A DNA stretch of 64,000 nucleotides from Novipirellula sp052161655 (GTDB lineage Bacteria > Planctomycetota > Planctomycetia > Pirellulales > Pirellulaceae), in the NCBI RefSeq assembly GCF_052161655.1, contig NZ_CP197418.1:6014001-6078000 (forward strand). The letters run 5' to 3'. The translations under genes were made by a program, and so were the position numbers. Below are positions 17,017-25,515 of the stretch, in pieces. Within the stretch, counting starts at the first letter, position 1. Each line of letters starts with the position of its first letter. Below the pieces are notes generated by a model that was given only the letters and a program-made list of their open reading frames with translations, ran no database searches and was not told where the DNA came from.

Positions 17017-18420
17017 ATGGCAATCCGATTCGAGTGGCAACCAAACCTGTCTGTCCTTGCCGTATTGATCGTCAGCGTCATGCCAGCTGGGTGCAAGTCG
17101 CCTCAGCCGTGTTGTGATTCCGATTTGGTTTCTCGCGAGCTGAACTGGCGAACGGGGGCGGGGCCGCAAGGTGTCAGACCGACTCATGAAGTCATTCCCG
17201 CCAACGTGATCCTCGAAGACGGGCTGAGTGAAGACGAGGCGGTGCAGACGGCGCTCGCCAACAACTCGGCCTTTCAAGCCACGTTGGCTCAGCTAGGGAT
17301 GGCCCACGGCGATGCAGTCCAAGCGAGCTTGCTGGCCAACCCCTCGCTGCTGGCGTACTTTCCCACCGGTGTCAAGGAAGGCCAGTACACGCTGTATGCT
17401 CCGATCGAATCGTACCTGATGCGTCCGATGCGAGTGAAAGTTGCCAACCGAGACTACCGGCGGATTGGCGACCAATTGGTGCAAAATGGTTTGGATCTGG
17501 CTCGTGACGTGCGTGTGGCTTATACCGATTTGGCCGTAGCCAACGAACAGGCGGCACTGGCGCGAGAGGCCTTGGAAATTCGAGAGAGCATTGCTGAATT
17601 GACGGACAAACGGTTCGACGATGGTGACATCAGCGAACTTGAAACGATTGCGGCCCGTGTCGATCAACTCAATGCCACAGCAACGTCGGCTGTCCAGCGG
17701 CAAACCGTTGCGATTGCCGAAGCTCGTTTGGCGACCCTCATCGGGCTCACCTCATTGGACGTCCCGTTGATGCCACTGCCAATGGACGTGGCTAATGTTC
17801 CGATCGTGGATGAAACGAGTTTGATTGCGCAAGCCTTGGCGTGTCGACCTGATTATCAATCGGCAAACTGGACGATTGCGGCGGCATCTCAGCGATCCCG
17901 ACTCGCGCGGTGGTTGTTTTTGCGAGTCGACGGGGTGCTGGATGTACGCGACGGACCTGGTTACACCCACACCGGCGGTGGATTGCGAGCCGACATTCCT
18001 ATCTTCAATCGCAACCAAGGCGGAATCATCCGAGCCGATTGGGAAGTCAACGCAGCACAACATGCTCGCGACGCGATTCACGATCAGATCGTTGCGGATG
18101 TTCGTACCGCCGCACGACAACTGCAGCAAGCCAACGACAATCTGACAATTTTAGAACAACAGGTCGCACCGGCATTGATCGAGGCCTTGGAAATCGCCAA
18201 AAAGGGTTTTGCCAACGGCGGCACTGAGTACCTGCTAGTACTACAAACGACGACGCAATACCTCGATACCAAAGCCCGAATCTTGGACCAGAAAGCGGCC
18301 TACGGGCGTGCCTTGGCGGAGCTTGAGCGTGCGGTAGGGTGCCATTTAGAGGCCGGCGAGGTTGACGTTGCCGAGTTGATCGAAGCCACGTCCATTGAAT
18401 TTGACGAATCGACACGGTAG
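17017..18420 (+). CDS. TolC/CusC-like outer-membrane efflux lipoprotein
   Basis: A 467-residue outer-membrane factor. The signal peptide ends in a lipobox-like MPAGCKS, giving an acylated Cys near residue 26. Two repeated OEP domains follow, with long coiled-coil helices (ALAREALEIRESIAELTDKRF near 185; QLQQANDNLTILEQQVAPALIEALEIAKKG split across 370-400). These proteins form the trimeric exit duct of RND pumps. It is the first of a co-directional group with a small membrane protein, a lipoprotein adaptor and an RND pump, though the spacers (199 and 338 bp) suggest more than one promoter. Confidence 0.85.
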   Translation: MAIRFEWQPNLSVLAVLIVSVMPAGCKSPQPCCDSDLVSRELNWRTGAGPQGVRPTHEVIPANVILEDGLSEDEAVQTALANNSAFQATLAQLGMAHGDAVQASLLANPSLLAYFPTGVKEGQYTLYAPIESYLMRPMRVKVANRDYRRIGDQLVQNGLDLARDVRVAYTDLAVANEQAALAREALEIRESIAELTDKRFDDGDISELETIAARVDQLNATATSAVQRQTVAIAEARLATLIGLTSLDVPLMPLPMDVANVPIVDETSLIAQALACRPDYQSANWTIAAASQRSRLARWLFLRVDGVLDVRDGPGYTHTGGGLRADIPIFNRNQGGIIRADWEVNAAQHARDAIHDQIVADVRTAARQLQQANDNLTILEQQVAPALIEALEIAKKGFANGGTEYLLVLQTTTQYLDTKARILDQKAAYGRALAELERAVGCHLEAGEVDVAELIEATSIEFDESTR

Positions 18421-18619
18421 CGAGTCCAGCTGAGTGAGGCGACTGGAAACAGTGAAAACAGGACGAGCAGGGATGACGTGCCCCCCGGGGGCGTTGGCAT
18501 CCGTTACATTGATGACGTTCTTTCCTATTTTGGCTTCGACAACTTCTCAACCCAACCGATGATGCGAGTTCGGTTCTAGGGTTGTCGACGCGATCGTTTT
18601 CACCCCAGGAACGCCCATC

Positions 18620-19066
18620 ATGTCGAGTCAATTTCCTGCTTCAAATCAGGGGCCTTATCAAACTCCCGGTCAAGGTGGATTTCAACCACCGCCACCCGCA
18701 TCGCATCCGCTAAAGATCCCAGCGATCATCTTGATCATCTTGTCGAGTATTTGGTTGCTGTATGGCGTGGTCAATTTCATTTATTCAATGACGACCGGCC
18801 TGCCGCCCAATTTGGCTAATCAGGGCAATGTCGCTGCCCAAAAATTTGGTTTCTATGCGGCGATCATTTTGTTGCCGATCATCAATCTTGTCGTCCTACT
18901 GGGCAGCATCATGATGCTCAAGCGAAAAGCCTATCCGCTTGCCATGGCAGGGGCGTTTATGGCGCTGGTTCCGGTTTGCGGCCCCTGTTTCATCTTGGGC
19001 ATCCCGTTTGGAATCTGGTGTCTGATTCTGCTGTTTCAAGCCGACGTCAAAAATTCGTTTAGCTGA
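18620..19066 (+). CDS. small membrane protein
   Basis: A 148-residue protein with a Pro/Gln/Gly-rich N-terminal tail (residues 1-30) and four hydrophobic segments: about 34-54 (IPAIILIILSSIWLLYGVVN), 77-97, 105-120 and 122-142. The pattern GPCFILGIPFGIWCLILL near the end is common in small planctomycete membrane proteins. It sits between the TolC-like gene and the adaptor gene but no direct efflux link is shown. Function unknown. Confidence 0.6.
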   Translation: MSSQFPASNQGPYQTPGQGGFQPPPPASHPLKIPAIILIILSSIWLLYGVVNFIYSMTTGLPPNLANQGNVAAQKFGFYAAIILLPIINLVVLLGSIMMLKRKAYPLAMAGAFMALVPVCGPCFILGIPFGIWCLILLFQADVKNSFS

Positions 19067-19123
19067 ACAGGTCGAAAATGAGTACTGCGGCGTGCCTGTC
19101 TAGCCGCCGCTAGTAGGGATTAC

Positions 19124-19228
19124 GATCGTGCGGTTCACTTCACCCTGCTGAGGTAGGGTGAAAGATGTTGCACGATCTCGTACCCCGGGCGTTGTCCGCA
19201 AGGTGCTACTTTTGCAGAGCACCTTGCG
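19124..19228. repeat. two adjacent hairpins upstream of the efflux adaptor gene
   Basis: First hairpin: an inner stem TTCACCCT/AGGGTGAA (19139-19146, 19155-19162) within an outer stem GATCGTGC/GCACGATC (19124-19131, 19170-19177). Second: an 11-bp stem CGCAAGGTGCT/AGCACCTTGCG (19197-19207, 19218-19228) around ten bases. They lie 180-280 bp before the adaptor start, in a 338-bp spacer with no gene. Either could be a terminator, a regulatory RNA structure or mobile repeat. Confidence 0.65.
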
Positions 19229-19404
19229 TTAGATCACTTCTTTCAACAACCCCATGGGAACCGTCATTTCATTTTTGAAGAATCCTTCATTAAGACGCTT
19301 GGTCCCTATCACAACCGCATCCAATAACTAAGCTGTTAGTAGCGTGTAGCGGTGAACGCATCGGAACAAAGTCAGCCGCGCTTTTCCAACGGCAGATTTG
19401 CTTC

Positions 19405-20715
19405 ATGTTTCGCTTCGGCTATCCCCACCTTCCCCCAGCGTACGTTGCGACGCTGCTGTTGACCGCAAGCCTAGTGAGTTCAGGTTGCCACCAAGCAGCG
19501 GGCGAAAAAAAGACCGCGGCAAAATCCGACGCTGAAAAACCAGCGAAGATTGAAAAGCTGCCTGTCGAAACCGATCTCGCCACGATCACGCTGACTGCGG
19601 ACGCGGATCGTCGATTGGGGATCACGACGTCGGCGGTGACCGAACGTGAGATCACCCAGCGTCGGACACTGGGCGGACAAGCGGTCGTGCCATCGGGAAA
19701 GAGTATCATCGTCTCGGCCCCTTTGGCTGGCACGGTTTCGGGGGCGGACGGCAAACCGCTTCCCTTCCCCGGCAGTAAAGTCGAACTTGGGCAACCTCTG
19801 TTATCGTTGAAACCATTGTTGTCGGCCGAACGTGATGTGCCGACGCCTGCCGAGCAGGTTCAATTGATCAGTGCCCAAGCCAATCTGATGGCGGCACAAA
19901 CCATCGCTGCAGGGGATGTGGACCGTAGCCAAGCGGAAGTGAACGGGGCACAAATCGCATTGGATCGAGCGAAACAATTGTTTGCGGATCGTGCCGGTTC
20001 CCGCCGAGCCGTCGACGATGCCGAGGCTCAATTAAATATCGCGACCTCCACGCTCGAAGCCGCGAAAGATCGAAACAAACAACTGATTGATTTGCAAAAG
20101 TCGCTCGAATTTAAATCACCCGAGGCGGCTGCGACCGCGATGTCCGTTACCACTCCGATTTCCGGCTTGGTCAACCGCATCGACGTCAGCGAGGCCCAAA
20201 CCGTGACCGCCGGTGCGGTGCTGTTCGAGATCGTGAACCTCGATACGATTTGGATTCGGGTTTCGGTTTACGTCGATCTGCTCAGGGATATTCAATCCGA
20301 GCAAAACGCTCAACTCGTGTCACTGTCCGGTGACCCGCTACGCGAACCGATCGTTGCCAAACCGATTGCGGCTCCGCCCACTGCCGACGCTTTCTCGTCC
20401 TCGGCCGACGTGTATTACGAAGTCGATAACCGACAAATCGGGCTGCGTCCTGGCCAGCGAATTGGTGTCGAGTTGGCGATGTCGAAAACTCAAACATCGC
20501 GGATCGTCCCAGCAGCGTCACTGATCTATGACATCTACGGAAATGCCTGGGTTTATGTAGAAACGGGCCAGCGGCAATACACACGCCATCGCGTGGCGGT
20601 TCAGTTTGTCGCAGCGGATGAAGCAATTTTGGCCAAAGGGCCTGCCGTTGGTACTCCCGTTGTCGTCGATGGTGCTGCGGAATTGTTCGGTACCGAATTC
20701 GGAGCGGGCAAATGA
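19405..20715 (+). CDS. CusB/HlyD-type efflux adaptor lipoprotein
   Basis: A 436-residue periplasmic adaptor. The signal peptide ends in the lipobox LVSSGC, so it is probably membrane-anchored. A Lys/Ala-rich linker leads to the barrel-sandwich hybrid and a helical hairpin (about 145-235, with ANLMAAQTIAAGDVDRSQAE), then a lipoyl-like half (TTPISGLVNRIDV) and a beta-barrel domain. The layout is that of CusB/CzcB heavy-metal adaptors; no Met-rich metal site is evident. The RND pump follows after 121 bp. Confidence 0.85.
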   Translation: MFRFGYPHLPPAYVATLLLTASLVSSGCHQAAGEKKTAAKSDAEKPAKIEKLPVETDLATITLTADADRRLGITTSAVTEREITQRRTLGGQAVVPSGKSIIVSAPLAGTVSGADGKPLPFPGSKVELGQPLLSLKPLLSAERDVPTPAEQVQLISAQANLMAAQTIAAGDVDRSQAEVNGAQIALDRAKQLFADRAGSRRAVDDAEAQLNIATSTLEAAKDRNKQLIDLQKSLEFKSPEAAATAMSVTTPISGLVNRIDVSEAQTVTAGAVLFEIVNLDTIWIRVSVYVDLLRDIQSEQNAQLVSLSGDPLREPIVAKPIAAPPTADAFSSSADVYYEVDNRQIGLRPGQRIGVELAMSKTQTSRIVPAASLIYDIYGNAWVYVETGQRQYTRHRVAVQFVAADEAILAKGPAVGTPVVVDGAAELFGTEFGAGK

Positions 20716-20836
20716 GCATCCAACGACGCAATGCACGCTCGCTACCGCAAACCAGGTCAGACGACGCATCGATTCCCCAGTGGAGAGTGCAACAGCAAGC
20801 CGCCGCCTGGCTTTGCTGGGCAATGGGGGCGAAAGT

Positions 20837-23800
20837 ATGAATTGGCTCATTCGAACCTCGCTGCAATTCCGTTTACTAGTCATTGTGTTAGCGATTGCAA
20901 TGATTGTCGTCGGCGTTCGCACATCTGACTCGGTACCGCTAGACGTGTTTCCCGAGTTCGCACCTCCGCTGGTCGAAATTCAAACCGAAGCTCCCGGCAT
21001 TGCCACCGAGGATGTCGAAAGTCTGATCACCGTCCCGATCGAAAACTCGGTTAACGGCATCCCGTTTGTTCAAACCGTCCGCTCCAAATCAGTACTAGGT
21101 CTGTCGAGCGTCCGGCTGATTTTCGAGTCAGGGACAGACCTATTGACTGCTCGCCAATTGGTTCAAGAGCGACTCGCTCTGGTTTCACAGCAACTGCCGA
21201 TGGTGGCCAAGCCGCCGGTCATCTTGCCGCCACTCTCGTCGCTTAGCCGCTGCTTAAAGATCGGGTTGTGGTCTGATACGCAATCGCAGATGGATATGAC
21301 CGTGCTGACGCGATGGACGATCCGGCCACGGTTGATGTCGATCGCCGGGGTGGCAAACATCGCGGTGTGGGGCGAGAAAGAACCGCAATTGCAAGTCATC
21401 GTCGAACCGGACCGGCTGCGGGCCAGCGGAATCACTCTTGATGCCGTGTTGCAGACGGTCCGCGATGCCACCGCAGTGGGCGCCGGCGGTTTCGTCGACA
21501 CCGCCAATCAACGATTGGCACTGCGTCATGTTCCGGCCGTCTATACGCCCGAGCAGCTCGGTGAAATCGTGATCGGATTTCGTACCGCGACATCGTCCGC
21601 TGCCACCGCAACCGCCTCCACCACGCCGACTCGTGTTGCAGCGTTGCCGACGACACCACTGCGGATCAAAGATGTTGCCGAAGTAACTTACGACTACGCG
21701 CCGCCGATCGGCAACGCGATCATCAACAGCCGGGCGGGACTGTTATTGATCGTCGAAAAACAGCCTTGGGCCAACACGCTGGACGTGACCAAGAACGTCG
21801 AAAAAGCGATGGCAGAGCTCAAGCCTGCGATGGGCGAAGTGGAATACGACACGACCATCTTTCGCCCGGCGACGTTTATTGAGCGAGCATTGGCTAACCT
21901 CGGCCATTCGATGCTGGTCGGATGTGTGTTGGTCGTCATCGTGCTGTTGCTGTTTCTATTTGATTGGCGATGCGCGATCATCAGTGCTACGGCGATCCCG
22001 CTGTCGCTGCTAGCCGCCGTGATGGTGCTGTATTGGCGTGGCGGCACCGTCAATACGATGGTGCTGGCCGGATTAGTGATCGCGCTGGGCGAAGTCGTTG
22101 ACGATGCCATCATCGACGTCGAGAACATAATGCGTCGATTGCGACTAAACGCGCTGCTGGAAAAACCTCGCTCGACCTTCGAAGTGGTCTTCGACGCTTC
22201 GATGGAAGTCCGCAGCGCGGTCGTGTACGCCACCGTGATCGTCGTCTTGGCGTTTCTTCCCGTTTTCTTTTTGACGGGGCTGGCGGGAGCGTTTTTCCGC
22301 CCGCTCGCAGCCGCCTATATCCTCGCAATCTTGGCTTCGTTACTGGTTGCTCTCACCGTCACGCCAGCAATGTCGCTGATCTTGCTGCCCAAATCGGCTC
22401 AGCGGCGTTCGGTCGACGGTCCGCTGGTTCGATTGTTCAAATCGTTGTACCGCACGATTTTGGGGATCACCGTTCGCTTGAAGTGGGGGACACTCGCGGT
22501 TGCCGCGCTAATCTTCCTTGCCCTTGTTTCGATCATCCCGGGATTGGGTGAGCAATTGATGCCGAAATTTCGTGAGACCGATTTCTTGATGCACTGGGTC
22601 GAAAAACCTGGCATCGGGATCGATGCGATGGACCGAATCACATTGCGAGCGAGCGAAGAGTTGATGGGCGTTGACGGAGTTCGCAATTTTGGATCTCACA
22701 TTGGCCGCGCCACCGTGGCCGATGAAGTGGTCGGCCCCAACTTTACTGAACTTTGGATCAGCATTGATGACGACAAGGACTACGACACCACTGTCAACAA
22801 GGTGCAAGCGATCGTCGACGGGTACCCAGGGCTGTATCGCGACTTGTTGACGTATTTGACCGAACGGATCAAGGAGGTACTCACAGGCACCAGCGCTTCG
22901 ATCGTCGTGCGAGTCTATGGCCCCGATTTGGATCAGTTGCGTTCCACTGCGGTGGAGATCGAAGCACTGATCAAGCCGATCGCGGGAGTCACAACTCTGA
23001 AGATTGAACCGCAAGTCTTGGTGCCTCAAATCGCCATCGATTTGCGAGTCGACGCGGCTTCGGAATTCGGTCTGACGCCGGGCATGTTGATGCAAAGTGT
23101 CAACACGCTGGTCAACGGCACGCAAGTCGGTGAGATGTATCGCGACCAAGCGATCTTTCCCGTCGTCGTTCGCGGCAACGATAATTTGCATACCGATTGG
23201 GCGACGCTCGGCAACATGATGATCGACACGCCGTCGGGAGCCCAGGTGCCGCTGAAAAGTCTAGCGAGTGTCACGATCGTCCCCGCTCCCAACGAAATCA
23301 AACGCGAAGGAGCCTCGCGGCGATTGGATGTCACTTGTAATGTCGAGGGGCGTGATCTGGCATCCGTGGCAATCGACATCGAAGCCGCAGTGCGAGACGG
23401 GGTGTCGTTTAAAACGGGTTACCACCCCGAATTTTTGGGCGAGTACGCCGAAGCCAAAGCATCGCGACAACGGTTGCTGTTGCTTTCGCTCGGTTCCATC
23501 TTGGCGATCACCGTGATTTTGTACATCGACTTTGAAAGTTGGCGACTTGTCATGCTGATTTTGCTGGCGTTACCGCTCGCACTCGCCAGCGGATTGTTGG
23601 GCGTCGTCATCAGCGGCGGCATCATCTCGCTCGGTTCACTGGTTGGCTTTGTCACCGTTTTGGGAATCGCAGCTCGCAATGCGATCATGTTGATCAGTCA
23701 CTATCGTCACCTGGCTGCGGAGGAACCCAACATCACACACCGCGAATTAATCATGCGAGGCGCCGAAGAACGATTGTCGCCAATTTTGATGACAGCGTTG

Positions 23801-23983
23801 ACCACGGGGCTGGCGTTATTGCCGCTGGTCATCACCGGCGAACTGCCAGGCCAAGAGATTGAGCATCCAATGGCGCTGGTGATTTTGACTGGGTTGGTGG
23901 GTGCCACGCTCGTCAATTTGCTGGTGTTGCCAGTGATGTACGGATTGTTTGCCCCGCGGCCGCGTACAGTGCCGATTGACTGA
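20837..23983 (+). CDS. CusA/CzcA-type heavy-metal RND pump
   Basis: A 1048-residue inner-membrane antiporter with two halves of six membrane segments and two large periplasmic loops. ATG at 20837 (MNWLIRTSLQFRLLV) is preferred; the frame is open for 77 more codons over the adaptor's 3' end. TM4 carries GEVVDDAIIDVENIMRR with the Asp/Asp/Glu proton-relay acids of HME-RND pumps, and TM10-11 has NAIMLISHYRHL. VPLDVFPEFAPP near residue 31 is typical of CzcA/CusA. Export of a divalent or monovalent metal is inferred; the ion is not known. A Thr/Ala-rich insert lies near residues 250-268. Confidence 0.88.
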   Translation: MNWLIRTSLQFRLLVIVLAIAMIVVGVRTSDSVPLDVFPEFAPPLVEIQTEAPGIATEDVESLITVPIENSVNGIPFVQTVRSKSVLGLSSVRLIFESGTDLLTARQLVQERLALVSQQLPMVAKPPVILPPLSSLSRCLKIGLWSDTQSQMDMTVLTRWTIRPRLMSIAGVANIAVWGEKEPQLQVIVEPDRLRASGITLDAVLQTVRDATAVGAGGFVDTANQRLALRHVPAVYTPEQLGEIVIGFRTATSSAATATASTTPTRVAALPTTPLRIKDVAEVTYDYAPPIGNAIINSRAGLLLIVEKQPWANTLDVTKNVEKAMAELKPAMGEVEYDTTIFRPATFIERALANLGHSMLVGCVLVVIVLLLFLFDWRCAIISATAIPLSLLAAVMVLYWRGGTVNTMVLAGLVIALGEVVDDAIIDVENIMRRLRLNALLEKPRSTFEVVFDASMEVRSAVVYATVIVVLAFLPVFFLTGLAGAFFRPLAAAYILAILASLLVALTVTPAMSLILLPKSAQRRSVDGPLVRLFKSLYRTILGITVRLKWGTLAVAALIFLALVSIIPGLGEQLMPKFRETDFLMHWVEKPGIGIDAMDRITLRASEELMGVDGVRNFGSHIGRATVADEVVGPNFTELWISIDDDKDYDTTVNKVQAIVDGYPGLYRDLLTYLTERIKEVLTGTSASIVVRVYGPDLDQLRSTAVEIEALIKPIAGVTTLKIEPQVLVPQIAIDLRVDAASEFGLTPGMLMQSVNTLVNGTQVGEMYRDQAIFPVVVRGNDNLHTDWATLGNMMIDTPSGAQVPLKSLASVTIVPAPNEIKREGASRRLDVTCNVEGRDLASVAIDIEAAVRDGVSFKTGYHPEFLGEYAEAKASRQRLLLLSLGSILAITVILYIDFESWRLVMLILLALPLALASGLLGVVISGGIISLGSLVGFVTVLGIAARNAIMLISHYRHLAAEEPNITHRELIMRGAEERLSPILMTALTTGLALLPLVITGELPGQEIEHPMALVILTGLVGATLVNLLVLPVMYGLFAPRPRTVPID

Positions 23984-23993
23984 ACCGAAGATG

Positions 23994-24014
23994 TAGGGCC
24001 GGTTCTCACCGGCC
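23994..24014. repeat. GTAGGGCCGGTT repeat, left half
   Basis: GTAGGGCCGGTT begins at 23994, and GGCCGGT/ACCGGCC (23997-24003, 24008-24014) forms a tight hairpin just after the pump gene, suitable as a terminator. The mirror end AACCGGCCCTAC lies at 25478-25489 beyond the IS element. Confidence 0.6.
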
Positions 24015-24191
24015 ACGGGCATTGGATAATCGGTGCCGTTGGTTACCGATAGAGGGCGACTGGCGGATGATTGGTTCTGTCTGCCACACATCGGGCACGG
24101 CCGGTAGGAATATTTCGTTCGGGGACATGGGTGGCGATTTGAACAAGACAGCGGGGGGCGGAGAAAGCATAGCTTTCCCCGTCCTCGCTCA

Positions 24192-24241
24192 CCAGCCTCG
24201 CGGCTGAAGTGAGCGCAAGCGAACTTCAGCCGCGAGGCTGG
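24192..24241 (-). terminator. hairpin over the transposase stop codon
   Basis: A perfect 19-bp inverted repeat, 24192-24210 against 24223-24241, with a 12-base loop. It overlaps the transposase TGA at 24226-24228. Such a stem would stop transcription from the IS or block read-through into it; a T-run is not obvious. Confidence 0.6.
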
Positions 24242-25383
24242 TGACGTCGAATTTCGCCAGTCCGCTCGTCGATCTGGGCCACCACAAAACGACAGCAACT
24301 GACATCCCAAACACCGTCCGTTTGAGTCCCACTCAAGCCGATAGGATGGTCCTGGAATGCTTCGCTGATGCGGTACGTCTTCCCCTTCCAACGGAACTGG
24401 CCAACCCTGTTGACGCGGCGTGTTTGGTAGCGATCGCTATACTCGAACGGATCCGTTTTCTCCTGAAAACGTCGCTCACTGATTTGGTATCGCTGCGAAG
24501 GTGTTTCCAAATCCAATGCCCCGTGAGGACGCTCCAAGTTGTAGACGTCTCGCCAAAGATCAAAGCACTCTTGAGCTTCCGCCAGCGTGCTCAGTGAGCG
24601 ATCCTGCAGGGCTTCGAGTTTTAGCGTGCGATGAAATCGCTCCAGCTTGCCGCGGCCCTGAGGATGGTGTGGACGACCGTGAATCACTTCCACATCGTGA
24701 CGCATCAACCACGCCGTAAAACGTGTGTGACGCATCAAGTGACTACCGCCCCACGGGTTGCCGTTGTCGACGTAAATCGCGTGTGGAAGCCCGTAAATTG
24801 CGAACACGTTGCGAAAATGACTTTGCACCGTTTGCCGCGTTTGATTCCCACAAGCGAGGATCCCCAGTGAAAACCGGGAGTGATCGTCCAGCAGGGTTAG
24901 CGGGTAACAATAGCTCTTGTTGTTCAGCGCGAACTCGCCCTTGAAGTCAACTTGCCACAGCTCGTTGGGACGCTCTCGCTCGAACCGCGTCCATGGCTTT
25001 CGCTTGGCCGATTCAGCGTCACTGATGCGATCATGTCGCTTCAAGACAGCGGCGATCGTGCTGGGCGAAGGAAGCGTTTTTTCACCCATGACTTTGAGCC
25101 GCTTGCGAATCTTCAAGCCGCCCCAGGCCGGGTGAGCATCGCGGATCTGCAGCACTTTCTGCTCGATCTCCGCGGGCGTCTGTGTGGGGGATCGGTGAGG
25201 TTTTCGCGAGCGATCCACCAAAGGTTCTTCGGCGCAAGCTCGGTGACGCTCTCGCCACTTGTAGCCGGTCTTGCGTGAGATACCAAACCGCTCGCACAAC
25301 CGGCTAAAATTGACTCCGTCGGCCTCTGCCAAGCGGACAAACTCTTCTCGTTGGGACACTCGATCGAACTCTTTCCAGCCCAT
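24226..25383 (-). CDS. IS481-family transposase
   Basis: A 385-residue DDE transposase. Residues 10-60 hold a helix-turn-helix (FSRLCERFGISRKTGYKW) and 95-125 a second DNA-binding segment. The integrase core shows the acidic triad: Asp in WQVDFKGEF, Asp in IYVDNGNPWGG, and Glu in GKLERFHRTLK, with PHHPQGRGKLERFH typical of IS481. The C-terminal tail (FRWKGKTYRISEAF) is also family-typical. The frame is intact, so the element may be active. It is read leftward, opposite to the pump gene and with the regulator gene beyond. Confidence 0.93.
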   Translation of the reverse strand: MGWKEFDRVSQREEFVRLAEADGVNFSRLCERFGISRKTGYKWRERHRACAEEPLVDRSRKPHRSPTQTPAEIEQKVLQIRDAHPAWGGLKIRKRLKVMGEKTLPSPSTIAAVLKRHDRISDAESAKRKPWTRFERERPNELWQVDFKGEFALNNKSYCYPLTLLDDHSRFSLGILACGNQTRQTVQSHFRNVFAIYGLPHAIYVDNGNPWGGSHLMRHTRFTAWLMRHDVEVIHGRPHHPQGRGKLERFHRTLKLEALQDRSLSTLAEAQECFDLWRDVYNLERPHGALDLETPSQRYQISERRFQEKTDPFEYSDRYQTRRVNRVGQFRWKGKTYRISEAFQDHPIGLSGTQTDGVWDVSCCRFVVAQIDERTGEIRRHQPRG

Positions 25384-25477
25384 ACTTGCTCCTAAAAGGA
25401 GTAAGTATGATTACTGCAAAAAAAGCGCCACCCATGTCCCCGAAAAAGCGCCACCCATGTCTCCGGTCTATACAAGG

Positions 25478-25489
25478 AACCGGCCCTAC
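25478..25489. repeat. AACCGGCCCTAC, right half of split repeat
   Basis: Exact reverse complement of the 23994-24005 sequence. Together they suggest that the IS landed inside a pre-existing MITE-like element of the family seen intact at 3188-3254. Confidence 0.55.
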
Positions 25490-25515
25490 TTCACTAACAA
25501 AGCGTCCATTCTTTC

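Larger units (their letters stand above)
24118..25444 (-). mobile_element. IS481-type insertion sequence
   Basis: Terminal inverted repeats TTCGGGGACATGGGTGGCG lie at 24118-24136 and, on the other strand, at 25426-25444, an exact 19-bp match. They bracket one intact transposase gene. A second, nearly identical copy of the right repeat (ending GTCTCCG) follows directly at 25448-25466, so the true right end may be there. No target duplication could be assigned with confidence. Confidence 0.8.

Noticed and set aside
20606..20836. 77-codon extension of the RND pump frame
   Set aside because: It overlaps the end of the adaptor gene in another frame; ATG at 20837 gives the classic pump N-terminus.
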